From Lobosporangium transversale (Eukaryota; Mortierellomycota; Mortierellomycetes; Mortierellales; Mortierellaceae): a stretch of 64,000 nt of DNA. The DNA lies in assembly GCF_002105155.1 (NCBI RefSeq), contig NW_019028998.1, positions 248,001 to 312,000 on the forward strand, in the 5' to 3' direction. The position numbers were made by a program, and so were the translations under genes. The first letter of the stretch is position 1. Each line of letters begins with the position of its first letter. Shown here piece by piece: positions 23,158-35,919 of this stretch. The notes beneath the pieces were generated by a model. The model did no database searches. It worked only from the letters and a program-made list of their open reading frames with translations, and had not been told where the DNA came from.

Positions 23158-25943
23158 TTAACAAACACAAAAATGTTTGATAATATCCTGCCACTTGCCA
23201 ACAGCTCGACCGCCCGCTACAATCCGCCTTGCACAAGGGCGCCATTCAGCTGCGTAGGCGCTCATCTGTTGGATCCTTATACTATCTCCTTTCTCCATCA
23301 CGACCTCATCTTCCCGCATGGTGATCGAGTACTTTCGGTTGGGACGGTGTCGATCTCGCACCATAAAATAAAATACACGTGAATTGCTCTGTGGTTGTTG
23401 CTGCTGTTGTCGAGAAACTCGATTTGTTATTGCAGAAGCATAGGCCGATTCCATCACTAAATCCTGTGTCCCAATATCATCAAACGTAGAACTTACTGAA
23501 GGGACAACCAAGAGGGGTTGCAAGACCAAACTGGTTGTCTGGCACACATCATCCACGCGATGGATTTGGATCAGCTCATTCATTCGCTTCGCCAGTAAGA
23601 GCAAACTCCCACGCAAGAATGTTGCATCCATCTCCTTACGAGGGTCAAGCTCCAAAAAAGGTTGAAAGGCACAGAAATCATTGGGTATACCCGCAGAACT
23701 GCAAGTTCGATCTTCTTCAATAGGAAGGAGGAGGGATCGACCATATTCTTGTGCATACGACGTCTGATTTGGGGCTCCGGGGTGGAACTGCTGACGGAAG
23801 GTGCCATCGGCGATGAGCTTTGTCATGTATGATGTATAGCCTCCATCAGAAGCAGAAATAGGCATGTCTCCATAAGCCAAATGAAGGAAGGTCTGATGGA
23901 GGTCCAAGTGAGATAATATGCGGTTTTGATTCTGCTCCAAGGCCTGAACAAAGTCTGGTCGACTAGAGAGTAGTTGGCGAGGTAGTGCTATATACAATGG
24001 TGGGATCTTGTGATGAATAAATCCCGGAAATGTATAAGTCTCGCGACCATAATGTAATCCGTGGTCTGCCATGATGACGAGTGCGCTAAATGCAGAATAA
24101 AATAAAGAGTTTAAAGAGAAAATGTTAAAGACTTTGTTGAATCGTTAATAGAGATTACAAAATTAGTTAGTCCTTACCTCTTAGGAGTCAACAGTGGTGG
24201 TTGTCCATCATGACCAACAAGTAAGCTTTTAATAAAAAGAGCCAGTCGTTTATCAAACGATATGTGATGATGATCCTATCAAGTACGAGTTGATTCAAAA
24301 AAAAAAAAAAAAACGGTGCGTTAGTATCAGTCATTTCTCGAGATTTACTTTATACCGTGTCGAAAATATCATTCAGCATGAATACTCACAGGAGAATGAG
24401 TATCCATGAAGGAGTAGGTTGCGAATCGTCGCTGTCCCTTTGTACTCGTCAGCCAGCCTTCCAGATTTTCCATAATATGCTCGTGAATGGCCTTTTCGCC
24501 TGCACAATAAGGGGTATTCCACCTCATCCCGCCCATCAAAGCTGTGTCATAATTGACGGTTTCAGGTAATTTGCAGCTTTGTCCCCAGATTTGAGATACA
24601 ACATGCATATCATGGTTTTCACACCACACAGGCTGGGGCATTTGGTATTGGGCAGGAATGCGCCGATTGAGATGTGAATATTCGAATGAGATTGCGCCGC
24701 TTGTGTAATCATGAATCCCTTGCTCACCTCCACATTCTCCATCTGTGTGTGCTGTTCGGAATCCTTGTTCCTCAAAGACATCCCATAGCCAATGTTTGGG
24801 TCCATGTCTCATATTTTCGATGGACTGTCCAGAGTAAATAAAAGCTTTGTTAGGAGGTGAGTTCTGTCCAAGGACATTGTAATGTTCAAAGTCAAAGATC
24901 CGGTGCCCTTCATCTTCTGAGGTTGCTGTAGAATTAATCTGTGTCAAAGTCTCCATCACGGCCTTCATTTCAATCGTGAACTTTGCTCTCGAGATCGCAT
25001 CCACCAAAATCATCACGACATCATCCAATAGAGGCTGCGGGGTCTCCATGGTTCCTGCAATAGGGGGTGGGGCGTCTGGATTATTGTTTGTGTCCGTAGC
25101 ATCAAACTCACGAAAGACTACGTTGGCGTTATTGACTCCGGGCGGACACAGGACAAATACATAGGGTTCATCCCCGATAGGCAATAGATCATCAATCCCC
25201 TGGCTCATCGTTGGGTGGTTCCGAAACTCGTCCTTCATAAAGGATGGAAAACGGTAGCGATAGTCACCCTGACCGGGACAGTCCACAGCCAGATATTGTT
25301 TTCCATCCTTCCACCGAATCTGAGTGAACTTTAAGCCATTTGTAATGTTGATTGGTAAAAAGGTGTTGATGTCCCAGTCCCAAGGCGGTAAATGGAATTG
25401 AGATAGACTAAAGTCATCGATGCTGATGCCGGGAGGAGGCTTTAGGATCCTATTATCGGGTACTGTGGTATTATTATTATTATCAGTACTGTCCTTTTGG
25501 TCCAGGGTGGTGTCATCAAGATGAAGGAGTGACAGAAGTGCAAATGCAAGTGAGACGACCATGGCTGTTCCGAAAACCGTTGCGAGGATCTTGCAGGGGT
25601 GTGAGGCACGTGAAGGACGTTGCAACCTTGATTTTTCAAAGTCAAAGTGTTTTGAATTGGCTAGTGGTGCAACATCGTTCATGTGTTCTTCATCCACGTC
25701 TTCATCATCATCATCGTCATCGTCATCGTTATCGTTATCATTAACATTATCGCGATGATGTTGTCTTGAAATGGTCACTTGGAACCCTTTGTATTCATCG
25801 TCATCGTGACTATAAAGCTCAGAGGAATCGATTTCCAGAGTTGTGGAGAGGTGAGGACGGTCGTGAAGGGGGAATGATTGGCTGGTGTGTGCCTGTGATT
25901 GCTCTTGAGTCAAGGACTTGTATGCGCCCCTTGTGGAACTCAT
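23158..25943 (-). CDS. DUF229 family type II membrane protein (alkaline phosphatase/sulfatase-like fold)
   Basis: Model: complement(join(23158..24085, 24178..24275, 24390..25943)), 859 aa, ATG at 25943. The N-terminal roughly 100 residues are cytosolic with an Asp-rich stretch. One signal-anchor helix (ILATVFGTAMVVSLAFALLS) follows, then a lumenal or extracellular domain. The domain has the alkaline-phosphatase-like pattern of DUF229: VVMILVDAISRAKF (nucleophile region), GGMRWNTPYC, RFATYSFMDTHSP, and ALVIMADHGLHYGRE, where the Asp-His pair would bind metal. Such proteins are sulfatase/phosphoesterase relatives of unknown substrate. Exon 2 (98 nt) carries DHHHISFDKRLALFIKSLL. Phases 0 and 2 fit. 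The mRNA leader just before the ATG is almost pure A. Confidence 0.85.
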
Positions 25944-26712
25944 TGTTATTTTTTTTTTTTTTTTTTTTTTTAAAAAAAAAAGAAGTTCCAGCCAAAGAGA
26001 GTTGAATTTGGATGTTTTGAAAGGGCGGGGAGTATTTAGAAGTAATATGTATCTGGCAGAGTGATCGAGACAGTAAGTGAGGTGGGGTATATTGACTGTT
26101 ATTGAGACAAGTGTCCGCTGGAGTAACAAGTTGATGCCAGTAGAGAAGGAATGATGAGAGTGAGAGAGGATGATGAGGAAGATGAAAGTCGCTCGATAGG
26201 AACGAGTTATCACGCGAGCAATGAGAGGCTGTTAAGATGACAATTGTATTGTATTAAAAATTATACTGTGGGTGGGTTGAACCAAAAGCAAATGTTTGTG
26301 GGACCACATCGATTCGGCTATGCTACAAAGCACTTTTGCATTAGTATTTAAGAAAAGTGGTTTGGGTGGATCTGCACTTTTCATTTTCTATTCCACAAAG
26401 GTGGAGATCAAGGACGATTACAGTTGTGTGCATATTAGGGCTTGTTGTACATTGCCTCCGATCTGTAGAAGGAAGGTTGGTTGCCAGCATCCGAGTCAAT
26501 TAAAGTCTGATGGTCTGATGTCAGTGAACTCACGTTCAATCTATTGGAGTGTGTATTATATAATTGGTATACATGTACATTTATAAATTCTTTTTTTTTT
26601 TTTTTTTTTTTTTAATGTAGTAATTGGACCAAAGTCTAGTCTAGTAAGTTTATGAAATTTAATTTTGGTTTGAGTCGACCTAACGAGTTCCTTTCCTTAG
26701 TATATGTTTATT

Positions 26713-26740
26713 TGCTGTTGCTGCTGTTGCTGCTGTTGCA
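26713..26740 (+). repeat. CTG/TTG trinucleotide repeat
   Basis: About nine units of CTG and TTG in the divergent intergenic region. Confidence 0.85.
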
Positions 26741-27424
26741 GTAATGTTGTTTCTTTGTTCCTATCCTAATGAGAGTGTTGTCATGACAATGATGAAATCA
26801 GGGCCAATGTTTTTTTTTATATGTTTATAAACATTAAAAGTATAGGATATATATGTATATATATATTTGTATACAGAAGTGATAATTAAAATTAAGAAGG
26901 GATGATGCTGAGCTCAACCGAAGAAAAGGGGTTCTTTCTCCTTTTTTATTTTTTAAATTTCCTAAAACCCATTGACCCAAAAGGAGTGCCAACCTGGTAT
27001 AAGAGAGAAAGGAGGGATGGGGATGAGCAAAAAAGTGAGCGGGAGAGCAAGAACGAGAGCGAGAGCGAGACAGTAAGACCGGAAAAAAATAAAGTAAAAA
27101 AATAAAAAAAAATAAAGAGGATGGATGATATGACAGGCATAAAAGAAAGAAAATGTTTTGCATGGAAGAACAAGCGAAGGAAAAAAAAAAATAATAACCC
27201 TTTTTTTGGTGTTGACATGCCAAAGTATCGGGCCGAACATGGATGGATGAAAAAGAAAAAGGTTTAATGCTTTCAAAAGGCACAGATTGATGATCAAAGC
27301 TCGGATGAGACAGAAACCCTGAAAATGGAGAAGCCGACGGTGGCAAGATGAAAAAGGGTTAAATGTAGAGGAATTATAAAAGTGTATTCGGACCTTGTAA
27401 ATCCATTGTGGATCATGAAGCAAT

Positions 27425-27510
27425 CAAGCAAGTAAAGCAAAGCAAGTAAAGCAAAGCAAGGCAAAGCAAAGCAAGGCAAAGCAAAGCAAGGCAAAGCAAA
27501 GCAAAGCAAG
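27425..27510 (+). repeat. GCAAA-based minisatellite
   Basis: About 86 bp made of GCAAA, GCAAG and GTAAA pentamers, with a higher-order 15-bp unit GCAAAGCAAAGCAAG repeated about three times at the 3' end. It sits midway between two divergent starts. Reading frames across it encode a meaningless Leu/Cys/Phe/Ala repeat. Confidence 0.92.
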
Positions 27511-27916
27511 TCTTTTTCTTTTTTCTTATTTCATCTTTGGACAACATGAGATCATCAAGGGCAGAGAGAGAGAGAGAGCAAGGCACGAGAGAGAGCAAAA
27601 AGAGCATTGAATGAATGTATTCTATGCTGTGCCCAACAAATAAGTATATAACGTATATAACTTTTATTTTTATTTTTATTTTTATTTTTATTTTTATTTT
27701 TTATTTTTCTTTCTCTTTTCTTCTTTTTCCTTTGGACTTTTACTTTTTCTTTCTTTCTCTCTTTTCTCTTCCTTTTAATTTCTGTATACATCCTGAATAT
27801 TCTCATTCTCTTCATCCTGTGCATCTCCATTCGAAAACCTTTGCAAAGTAAAAACCTATACGATATTCCAATTCCTTCAACCAATCAAATAAACATTTTG
27901 ATACAAACACAGAAAA

Positions 27917-27948
<32 letters not shown>

Positions 27949-28088
27949 CCTTTTCTTTTATTTCTTTTCCTTTTTCCCTCTTTCCCTTTCCCTTTCCCTC
28001 TTTCCCTTTCCCTTTCCCTTTCCTTTTTTTATAATCTCTTGCAAAACTGCCTTTTCTCATTCCCTTTGCACTCTCATTGTCCCACAGC

Positions 28089-29729
28089 ATGAGCATTTCT
28101 CCTACCAATAGTACCCATGCACACCAGGCCATCGCTTCGACTTCCGCCTCTGCCACCGGAACTGCTGTCTCCACAACAACCACAGCAACAACTGTTCCCC
28201 ACATCCGAATTGTCCCCCACTTGGACGCTCCACGGTCACTCCACTTTGATGTTGTAGACAAGGATGTGCCCGAAGGCTTTGTCCTCAAAATCGGCCGCTT
28301 CACCGACAAACAATCTTTGCCCAACAGAGTCACCTTCAAGTCCAAAGTCGTTTCGCGTGGCCATGCAGAAATCTTTACAGAGAATGGAAAGGTAATTGGA
28401 ACAACAAGTTTAATTAACAAGATATTAATGCATAAAAAGGCCTGGTTTGCCTCTCTGACCAAGTGCAGTATAGGCTTATCCAGTATGGGGATGATCATAC
28501 CTAATCTTACTTGTAAAAATAATGAGCCTGCTTATTACTTTTTTTTTTTTTTTTTTTTTTTTTATTTTCTTATTTTCTTTTTCCAATGTGGACCAAAGGA
28601 GGCGGGGTTTTCTTTCCTTTTGTCATTGTTGGGCAGTCTTTGGTTTTGGTTGGTGCCTTTTTTTTTATTTTTTTTTTTATGCTTTTTATGCTTTGATTGA
28701 ATTTGGGTGCACCATGGGTCCGGGCTCGATTTGATTGCAATCATTATGCACATGACCGCATTTATCAGACAGTCATGGATAAGAAACAATAACAGGGAAC
28801 TCTTTCATATACCAACAAAGATGGTAAGAATGGGTAAACCGACAGCCAGTAAAGCAAATAGGAAATAACAACCCTGTTCAGCATCTTTCTCCAATTTTAT
28901 TTTATTTTATTTTATTTTATTTTTTATTTTTTATTTTTTTTATCACTGGACGGGAGAAGTGACTGAGTGAAGAGTTTTTACTTTTTATTTTTTTTATTTT
29001 TTTTTCCAAGTGTTTATACATTGTGGGGAAGAAATAGGGCTTTCCTCTTTTTGTTCATGCGATGGCAGAGTACACAGAAAAAGCTTAATTTGGCTTTTCC
29101 TCGTTCAGAAAGGGTCATGAGAGCATTAAAAAATTCTGGGCGTCTGGCATTGTAAAGCTGTGTATTTCTTCCCTCTCTCCTTGTCTTGTCCTCGGTTCGT
29201 CTTGGTCATAGCTCACCGAATTCACAGGGGGCCAAAACACAAGGCCTACAGGGTATTGCCAATCAGGGGAACCTGATTGTGTTCGTCCTCCTTGGTTTGA
29301 CTTGGTCTGGTTTGGTTTGGTTTGATTTGATTTGTATTCTTGTGTTTGTGAACCCAAGGAAGTATCTGGGAACTGAGTGAACAGAGCGTCTTTTTTTTTT
29401 TTTCTTTTTTTTGTTAAAATGTACGGAATGGCAATTTGGAAAAAAATAGTGCATTTTTTTTTTCCCTCCCTTGCATGACATCCTCAACTATTGGTAAAAC
29501 TCAAGCATAAACACGATGGCTAATAATGAATACAAACATTTATTCAAATTATTAGTTTTTCATCAGAGATACCAAATCATCCTCTGGTACTTTCCTCAAT
29601 CATGCTCGATTATCGCCTCCAGGAGTCGAATCAAAGCCTACACTGCTCAAGGATGGTGATGTTATCCAGCTTGGAGTGGATTATCAGGGAGGCACACAAG
29701 GTATGGTCACACAAACCCGCCTTTTTTAA

Positions 29730-29763
<34 letters not shown>

Positions 29764-32057
29764 AGCTATAATCAAGCATTCAAAAAAGAATGCTTCAACG
29801 AGTGTCTCCTCAGCAAGGATATGGAAATTCCTCGACAATGTGGACTTTTTTATTATTATTATTATTATTTTTTTTTTTATTTTTTACTTTCCAATACGGA
29901 ATATTATACCGAGCGTGGAAGGCCATTCAGAGTTGCATAGTTGCATGGTTGAGGAGAAAAATTCAACGGGAGTACAAATAATAACTTTAAGGGTCACAAG
30001 ACAAAGCATATTTATTACCACGCACTGTGCAGCATCGATGAGCACATTGAATACGAAATATTTGAGTGCAGGAGTCAACACGAGGCCATTGCACGAGGGC
30101 TAGTTGCGCGTGTTTACAGGATAGTGTTGGTGGCTAGACTGGATAATTGCTTTTTTTTTTTTTTTTTTTTTTTTTTGCGTCTGCCTTTACATCCATGAGC
30201 GAAATTCAAGTTGCTTTGCAGTCATCGTCGCTCTATTTTATTTATTTTTTTATTGCTCATTTATGAGTTGACGTTCTTTATTATGGATTTTTTTTATTAT
30301 TTTTTTTTATTAGAAATCTATCGATGCGTCAAGATGAGGCTCGAACTGAATCGGTCATGGCAGCAGCAAGCCAATCCTTTCAGGTAAATACCAAGAGCAA
30401 AAGAAAAGGGGCGATCAAAACGAAAATGACTTCATCTTGCATATGAACTGGCAGACTCATTTTCTAAGTTTGCTTGGGTCATGGGTTGGGTGGTGCAATC
30501 GTATCTCCTTTTTTATTTTTGAGTGCACATGGCCTTTTCCTAAACACATCATGAGTCAGCCATCTAACATGCTCTGCCTCCAAACTCTGAACTCGATAGA
30601 GAGAATACCCTAAAGGCTATTAGAACCTTAACAACAGCTAAAGCCGAGAGTTCAACAGATTGCTGCATTTGCCTCTTCCGTATCGCATCTTTCCAAGCAC
30701 TCTTTGTTGCCCCTTGCTCCCATGTCTACCATTATAAATGCATTCGACCTATGCTTATCTCCAACCATCCAGGATTTCTTTGTCCACTCTGTCGAACTTT
30801 TGCTGACCTGGATGATGCGGTCGAAATTGATGATCCGATTGAAGAAGAAGCCTCGGCACTAGGTAAGTCTCTAGCAGCAAGAGATGTAGGACTTGTTATC
30901 ATAAGGCAATGGTTGTTTCTGAATCTGGCTGCCTGCCTGTAAAAAAAAAAAAAATAAAAAAAAAAAAAAAAATAAAACTGACTAGACTTATTCTTATAAT
31001 ATTAGTGGCCACGGATACTCCTGACATTGAGAATGGAGTGCAAGCGCACGATTCTATAGAACGTATTAATGAGGCGGAATCTGTGACGGCAGCACAGCAG
31101 GCTAATGAATCACAGCCAACACCAACAGAAGAGGCATCCGTATCTACACCGCCTTCTGTCCAAGCACATACATTCCAGCCTCCTCAGGACATCAATACCA
31201 TGCAGGTAGATACACCAGGAATAGCGGAAGACGTTGGTGTCGTACAGCCCTCTACTACTCCTCCATCACCTCAACAACAACAACAACAACAGCAGCAGCA
31301 GCAGCAGCAAGACTCGGCTTCTGCCTCTGCAACAGTAGCGCCTATGGACATTGCAGTTTCAGGATCATTATCATCCTCAGCTCAGGCAGCATCGATGGAC
31401 TCTATCACCCAACAATCACCATCAGCTGCTTTTCTGTTGGCCCCATCACCACCCATGTTCGTTTCGAACTTTGGTGTGACCCCGATTCCTTTTGCAGCAA
31501 CTTCATCATCATCCACACCAGCGTCTAGTAGTCCTAGACAGCCGTCGCCTTCAACTCAACATCATATCCACCATGTGCCATCAAGTCCTACGAGTACGAG
31601 TATGAGCCACATGTTCCAAAACCTTGTCCGTAACATCACAATTCCACACCGCAACCGCAGCAGGACCAACTCTAATTCAGCATTATCGCCTCTCCCCCCT
31701 ACACATTCTGCAGGTGGCCTCCGTAGTACAGGTAGCCCCGTAGCAGCATCTCCAAGTAGGGTGCAGGGTACTGGTACGGAAGTGTTTGGTAAAACCCTTG
31801 TAATGACACCGCCACAGATCCCGCCAATGCAATTAGGTGCCAGAAATGCAACAAGTCATTCTGGAGTATCTGAGCTGGGTGTTGTCTCGGAAATGGATGA
31901 CGAGCCCCGTTCTAGCAACATCGCGAGCGGTAGCGGAAGCAACAGTAGTCGGAGCAGCATCCAGAGTCATGAAAGTGAAGGGGCATTACGTCGCGGCGAA
32001 TCTGATAATCTAGCATTACAGCATTCACAGACCATCACTGCTGATGCGTCAGTGTAA
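28089..32057 (+). CDS. FHA-RING E3 ubiquitin ligase of the Dma1/Dma2 (CHFR/RNF8-like) group
   Basis: Model: join(28089..28391, 29556..29700, 30314..30383, 30600..30862, 31006..32057), 610 aa. The FHA domain is split by a 1164-nt intron. Exon 1 gives FVLKIGRF and KSKVVSRGHAEIF; exon 2 resumes FFIRDTKSSSGTFLNHARLS and DGDVIQLGVDYQGGTQ, so the phosphothreonine-binding Arg, SRGH and SSG-T--N are present. Exon 4 encodes the RING: CCICLFRIA...FVAPCSHVYHYKCI...CPLCR, with all eight Cys/His ligands visible. Exon 5 is a Ser/Pro/Gln-rich tail with a polyQ run (31275-31310). Yeast Dma1/2 act in the spindle-position checkpoint, and fission-yeast Dma1 in septation control. Intron 2 is 613 nt. The acceptor choice at 29556 is set by phase and conservation. 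Confidence 0.9.
31275..31310 (+). repeat. CAA/CAG polyglutamine run in the FHA-RING gene
   Basis: Twelve consecutive Gln codons, CAA first and then CAG, in the disordered C-terminal tail. Confidence 0.95.
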
Positions 32058-32059
32058 AC

Positions 32060-32090
<31 letters not shown>

Positions 32091-32202
32091 CATATAACAA
32101 AACAACACTTGTAATAGTAAGCGTACAATAAGACAAAATAAAAAAGCGAATATTTGTTCATTCTTGTGTTGTTCTTTATTGTGAAATAGGATGTAGTGCA
32201 TA

Positions 32203-32933
32203 TTATGATGACGATCTCGTGGTGCCATGTCTTCTTTTTGCTGAGGACAGATGGGGTAGTGAAGTATTATTCTGATCGGTTGATTTTGGGGCGAGGCTTT
32301 TTTCGTCCATGGTATCGACGGAAGCAGATGGATTCGAAGACGGGCTATTGATGCTAAATAAAGTAACGCATCCAATGACGACAATTGCAGAGATGAACTT
32401 CCACTCGTTAAAGCACTGGGTATCTGAGACTCCACAAAATAAATAGTGGCTCATCACAAAGACCAAGACAGCTCTGAGACTCTGCATGATTCCAACAGCA
32501 ATGTTGTTGATTCTGGCGATGAGCACGTAGTAATTGAGTGAGTGGACCATGGAGGAGAGAGCGACGATTGGATAGACTATAATGATCCCGATCCAAGATC
32601 CATGACGGGTTTCGACAATGTCGACAACTTCTGTTTGCCAGTTAGGGATCGTGTAGACGCACAGATAAATAAATGTCAGGAACGAGGCATAACTACCGAC
32701 CAAGGTGCAGACTTTCTCTGGAATTGGTTTGGGCTTGAAAGTTGAGAGAATTTTATCCGAGAGCACATAGACACATGCAGACAAGAAGGTTGCACCAAGT
32801 GTGATCAATGCACCAAATGATTTTTCGAACCCTGTTGTTGGATGGAAAAAAAAAAAAAAAATGGAAAGAGTTGGAATGGTTTTAGTTAAACGTGAATAGG
32901 ATGTGAAGGCAAGCAAGCATGTACAGATAAAAC

Positions 32934-32969
<36 letters not shown>

Positions 32970-33254
32970 AAGAGAGGTAGGTGACTTACAACTCTGAACA
33001 GGACCATCAGGTGATACATCTTGAACAGTACCCACAGCACTGATGGCCAGTCCAAAAGTAACGCCCACAATTGCCAACCATTGGATGTTGTTAAGTTTTC
33101 TACTTAAAAAGATTCGCGTCAAGATCGCACACCAAATCACAATGGAACTATAAATGATTTGGTACATCTTGATGACAGACACAAAAACAAAAGATAATAA
33201 TAATAATAATAAAAAATACACAGGTTATGATTACATATTCATTCGTTTGTAAGG

Positions 33255-33290
<36 letters not shown>

Positions 33291-33934
33291 AATAAACTTA
33301 CCCCGCTTCCAACGTAGAAAAAGCCAACTGTCACCAGACCATGGGCGATCACATCCATTACCGCGACTTGGATCACGGACCAATGTAGTCGAGTCCAAGA
33401 TTTGTTCTGGATTTTCGATTCAGTAGCAGCAGCAGCAGCACCGGAGGAAGTAAATTCCGAAAGGGAAGATTGATTTTTCTTTTTCTTTTGTTTCTTTTGT
33501 TTCTTTTGTGAACCTGTTGCATGAAGTCGTTGCTTCTCTTCGTCCGTACTATCAAGCTTTTCATCATCTTCATCTTCATCCTCACCCTCATCTTCTTCAT
33601 CGCTATAGTCATTCAGCGATTCGATTTGAAGTGTTGCTGATTCATTAGATATCTCAAAACCATCAGTCTTATTCATCTTCTGGTCATGGTCAGTGATATA
33701 ATGGTTAGCTTTTTTGTTGATGGGTTCAATGTGCTCCTTCAGTCCAGAGTGATCGGCAAACTTTGATGCAAAAAAAAAAAAAGCGTTGGACGACCAATAG
33801 AAAGTTGACAAAATGTAACAAACAACAAATAGAGTTAGCAAAAAAAATAAAAATAAAAAAAAATAAAAAAAAGGGCGATCCCAAATATCCAGGGACATAA
33901 AACATAAAACAGGAATCAAAAGAAGCATTCGGTC

Positions 33935-33967
<33 letters not shown>

Positions 33968-34965
33968 AAAAGAAAAAGAAAACAACATACAGCTTGTGAT
34001 TCTGTCATCTCGTGTAGATCGGCGGTCAAAACATCATACTCAACATTTGTGTTGCCACCAGCGAGTTTACGCTGCTTCCTATCTGCATACCAAGCTTGAA
34101 GATAATAGACCAATCCAACACTCATCATACCAAAATAGTTGAAGAAGACATTCAACATGGACGAACCAGCTATTCAAAAAAAAAAAAAAAAAAAAAAATT
34201 ATCAGAAAAACCTTTTTTTTTGGAATTCAATTATCCAAAACAGCACTGAAAGCGACTTTTTTAAATTAATAATAATAAATTAATTAATAGACAAATAAAT
34301 AAAGGAAACATACAGGCTGCTCCCTGATAGTTTAACCATTGAACAGCAATCGTTGAAACGATGCCCGTGATAACAAAGGAGATCTGGTGAAGAATGGTGC
34401 TCCATTTTGAATAAGGAGCTTTTTCATGGTGTTGGTGTTGATGTTGATATTGGTGCAATTCTCGACCATCTTCAGTCAAAACAGCAGGATTAACAGAAAT
34501 ACCGTGCGGTTCAATCGAAGCCCTTGTTAACGCTGTGATAGCAAGTTGGTCCACTAAATCAGATGCTGTAGACTCTGTGGACAATGATCTTGTGTTGCTT
34601 AGAGCGGTGGTTTTGGTTGCAGACATTGCCGTTGTTGTTGTTGTTGTTGTTACTGCTATCGTTGCTGTTGTTGCTGTTGTCGTGGTTATGGTTGTGATGG
34701 ATGGAAAATGATTTTGCTCTATTGTTATTTCACTAATAGGATGCTGATGGCTGTGTATTCTATTATTATTACTACTATGTAACTCTAAACTAGTGTTTCT
34801 ACTTCTATGTTCTATAGAGAATTGGCTGTCTGAGTGATTGTAATGATGTTTTCGCTTTGCCATTGGGGTAGAATAGGGCTCAAGTTCTGTTTCATTATCA
34901 GAGTTCTCGCGACTTCCTTGGCGTGAAGTCGAGTTGGAACCACCTCGAATCGCACGTCTGGACAT
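32203..34965 (-). CDS. Drug/metabolite transporter superfamily (SLC35/nucleotide-sugar transporter-like) protein with acidic loop
   Basis: Model: complement(join(32203..32831, 32990..33167, 33302..33760, 33991..34169, 34314..34965)), 698 aa, ATG at 34965. Residues 1-about 180 are disordered with Thr and His/Gln runs. Membrane helices then start (QISFVITGIVSTIAVQWLNY) and continue VFFNYFGMMSVGLVYYLQAW. After a roughly 125-residue loop containing an Asp/Glu block and a Lys block, VIAHGLVTVGFFYVGSG, MYQIIYSSIVIWCAILTRIF and LAIVGVTFGLAISAVGTVQ show the DMT EamA/NST repeat pattern. The C-terminal half has further helices ending VVIGCVTLFSI. DMT nucleotide-sugar carriers usually work in Golgi or ER. 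Substrate is unknown, and the long loop in the first half is unusual. Introns carry large A/T tracts. Confidence 0.78.
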
Positions 34966-35507
34966 GATAGGGTACTAAGGAAGTGAAGGACGTTTACAAA
35001 TTGATAGTGAAGGTAATAAAGAGGGAGAAAGCGGAGGGAGAGGAGAAGAAGAGAAGGAAGGAGAAAGTTGAAGGAAAAAGAAAAAGAGAGAAAGAGCAGT
35101 TGGTCAAGGTAGGAAAGGAACGAAGAGATGATGCAATGGATGGATGGAATGAATGCAATTCAATGCAAAACAATGAAGAGAGGAGGGCAAGCTAGACCCT
35201 TAACCAAGGAGTCAAGATGTTGCTTTGCCTGACAAAAATACAGACATGTACAATTTTTGTCATCTGTTGAGCCTTTGAACCAGCAGCAAAAGAATGTATT
35301 TTAACGCACGTGGCAAAGCCAGAATAGATACTGCACTACACAGCATTTTTAGCATGATATTACACATCTCTTTATACTTTCACCCGCTAGTAAGCGACCG
35401 ATCAATTAGTGTTTGCAATGTGCTGTATTATATTCAATGTTCATGTTCATAATCGCAAGGTGATATATATAAAAAAAGTTCTAATCTAAAGCACCCAAAC
35501 TTAATGT
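34966..35507. promoter_or_regulatory. Upstream region of the DMT transporter gene
   Basis: 542 bp between the DMT start and the stop of the TMEM115-like gene, both on the minus strand. From about 34990 to 35100 the + strand is almost all purine, so the leader read by the DMT gene is pyrimidine-rich, like that of PSP1. The remainder is AT-rich with no gene signal. Confidence 0.4.
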
Positions 35508-35887
35508 TCAAGCCTTCTCCTTCTCATTCCTCACTTCATTCGTGCTCGCAACATTATTGGAGTGTCCTGTTCCAGACAGCGGCAGAGATGTTGTTGTGGA
35601 CTCGTCCATATCTATTACCGTGGACTTGAACAGCACTTCATCATCGTCATCATCATCCGCGCCTGTAGGTAAGGGTCCCGCGGATAGAGAAAGTAATGAT
35701 ATCGGTGCCGTAGATGAAGCGCTTCCAGACCTTGCTGATCCAGAGAAAGGCGGACTGTTCGCTGCAGCTGCCGCCGCATGTAGCCTCATATCCAGCGCCT
35801 TCAATGCCAATGCTCTATAAAAAAAAATTTTTTTTTATACAAATAGCAGTTGATCGCGTTAGAGAAAGAAGTTATTGTAAATCCACC

Positions 35888-35919
<32 letters not shown>

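Larger units (their letters stand above)
25944..28088. promoter_or_regulatory. 2.1 kb divergent intergenic region rich in simple repeats
   Basis: It separates the starts of the DUF229 gene (-) and the FHA-RING gene (+). Contents: a T/A tract pair at 25949-25981; a T22 run at 26591-26612; a CTG/TTG array at 26713-26740; a TATATA patch near 26851-26872; a purine-rich block about 27000-27200; a GCAAAG minisatellite at 27425-27510; ATTTTT repeats at 27661-27708; a T27 run at about 27921-27948; and CCCTTT repeats at about 27975-28022. Frames reading Leu-Cys-Phe-Ala-Leu or Lys/Glu repeats here are repeat artefacts. No supported gene. Confidence 0.6.

Noticed and set aside
27425-27510. Regular repeats resembling a CRISPR array
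   Set aside because: Units are 5-15 bp with no unique spacers, in a eukaryotic genome; it is a minisatellite.
27294-27607. Minus-strand frames with repeated Leu-Cys-Phe-Ala-Leu-Pro
   Set aside because: They translate the GCAAA minisatellite and have no non-repeat domain.
32058-32090. Poly-A after the FHA-RING stop as evidence of a retro-copy
   Set aside because: The gene has four introns, and similar A/T runs are everywhere in this window.
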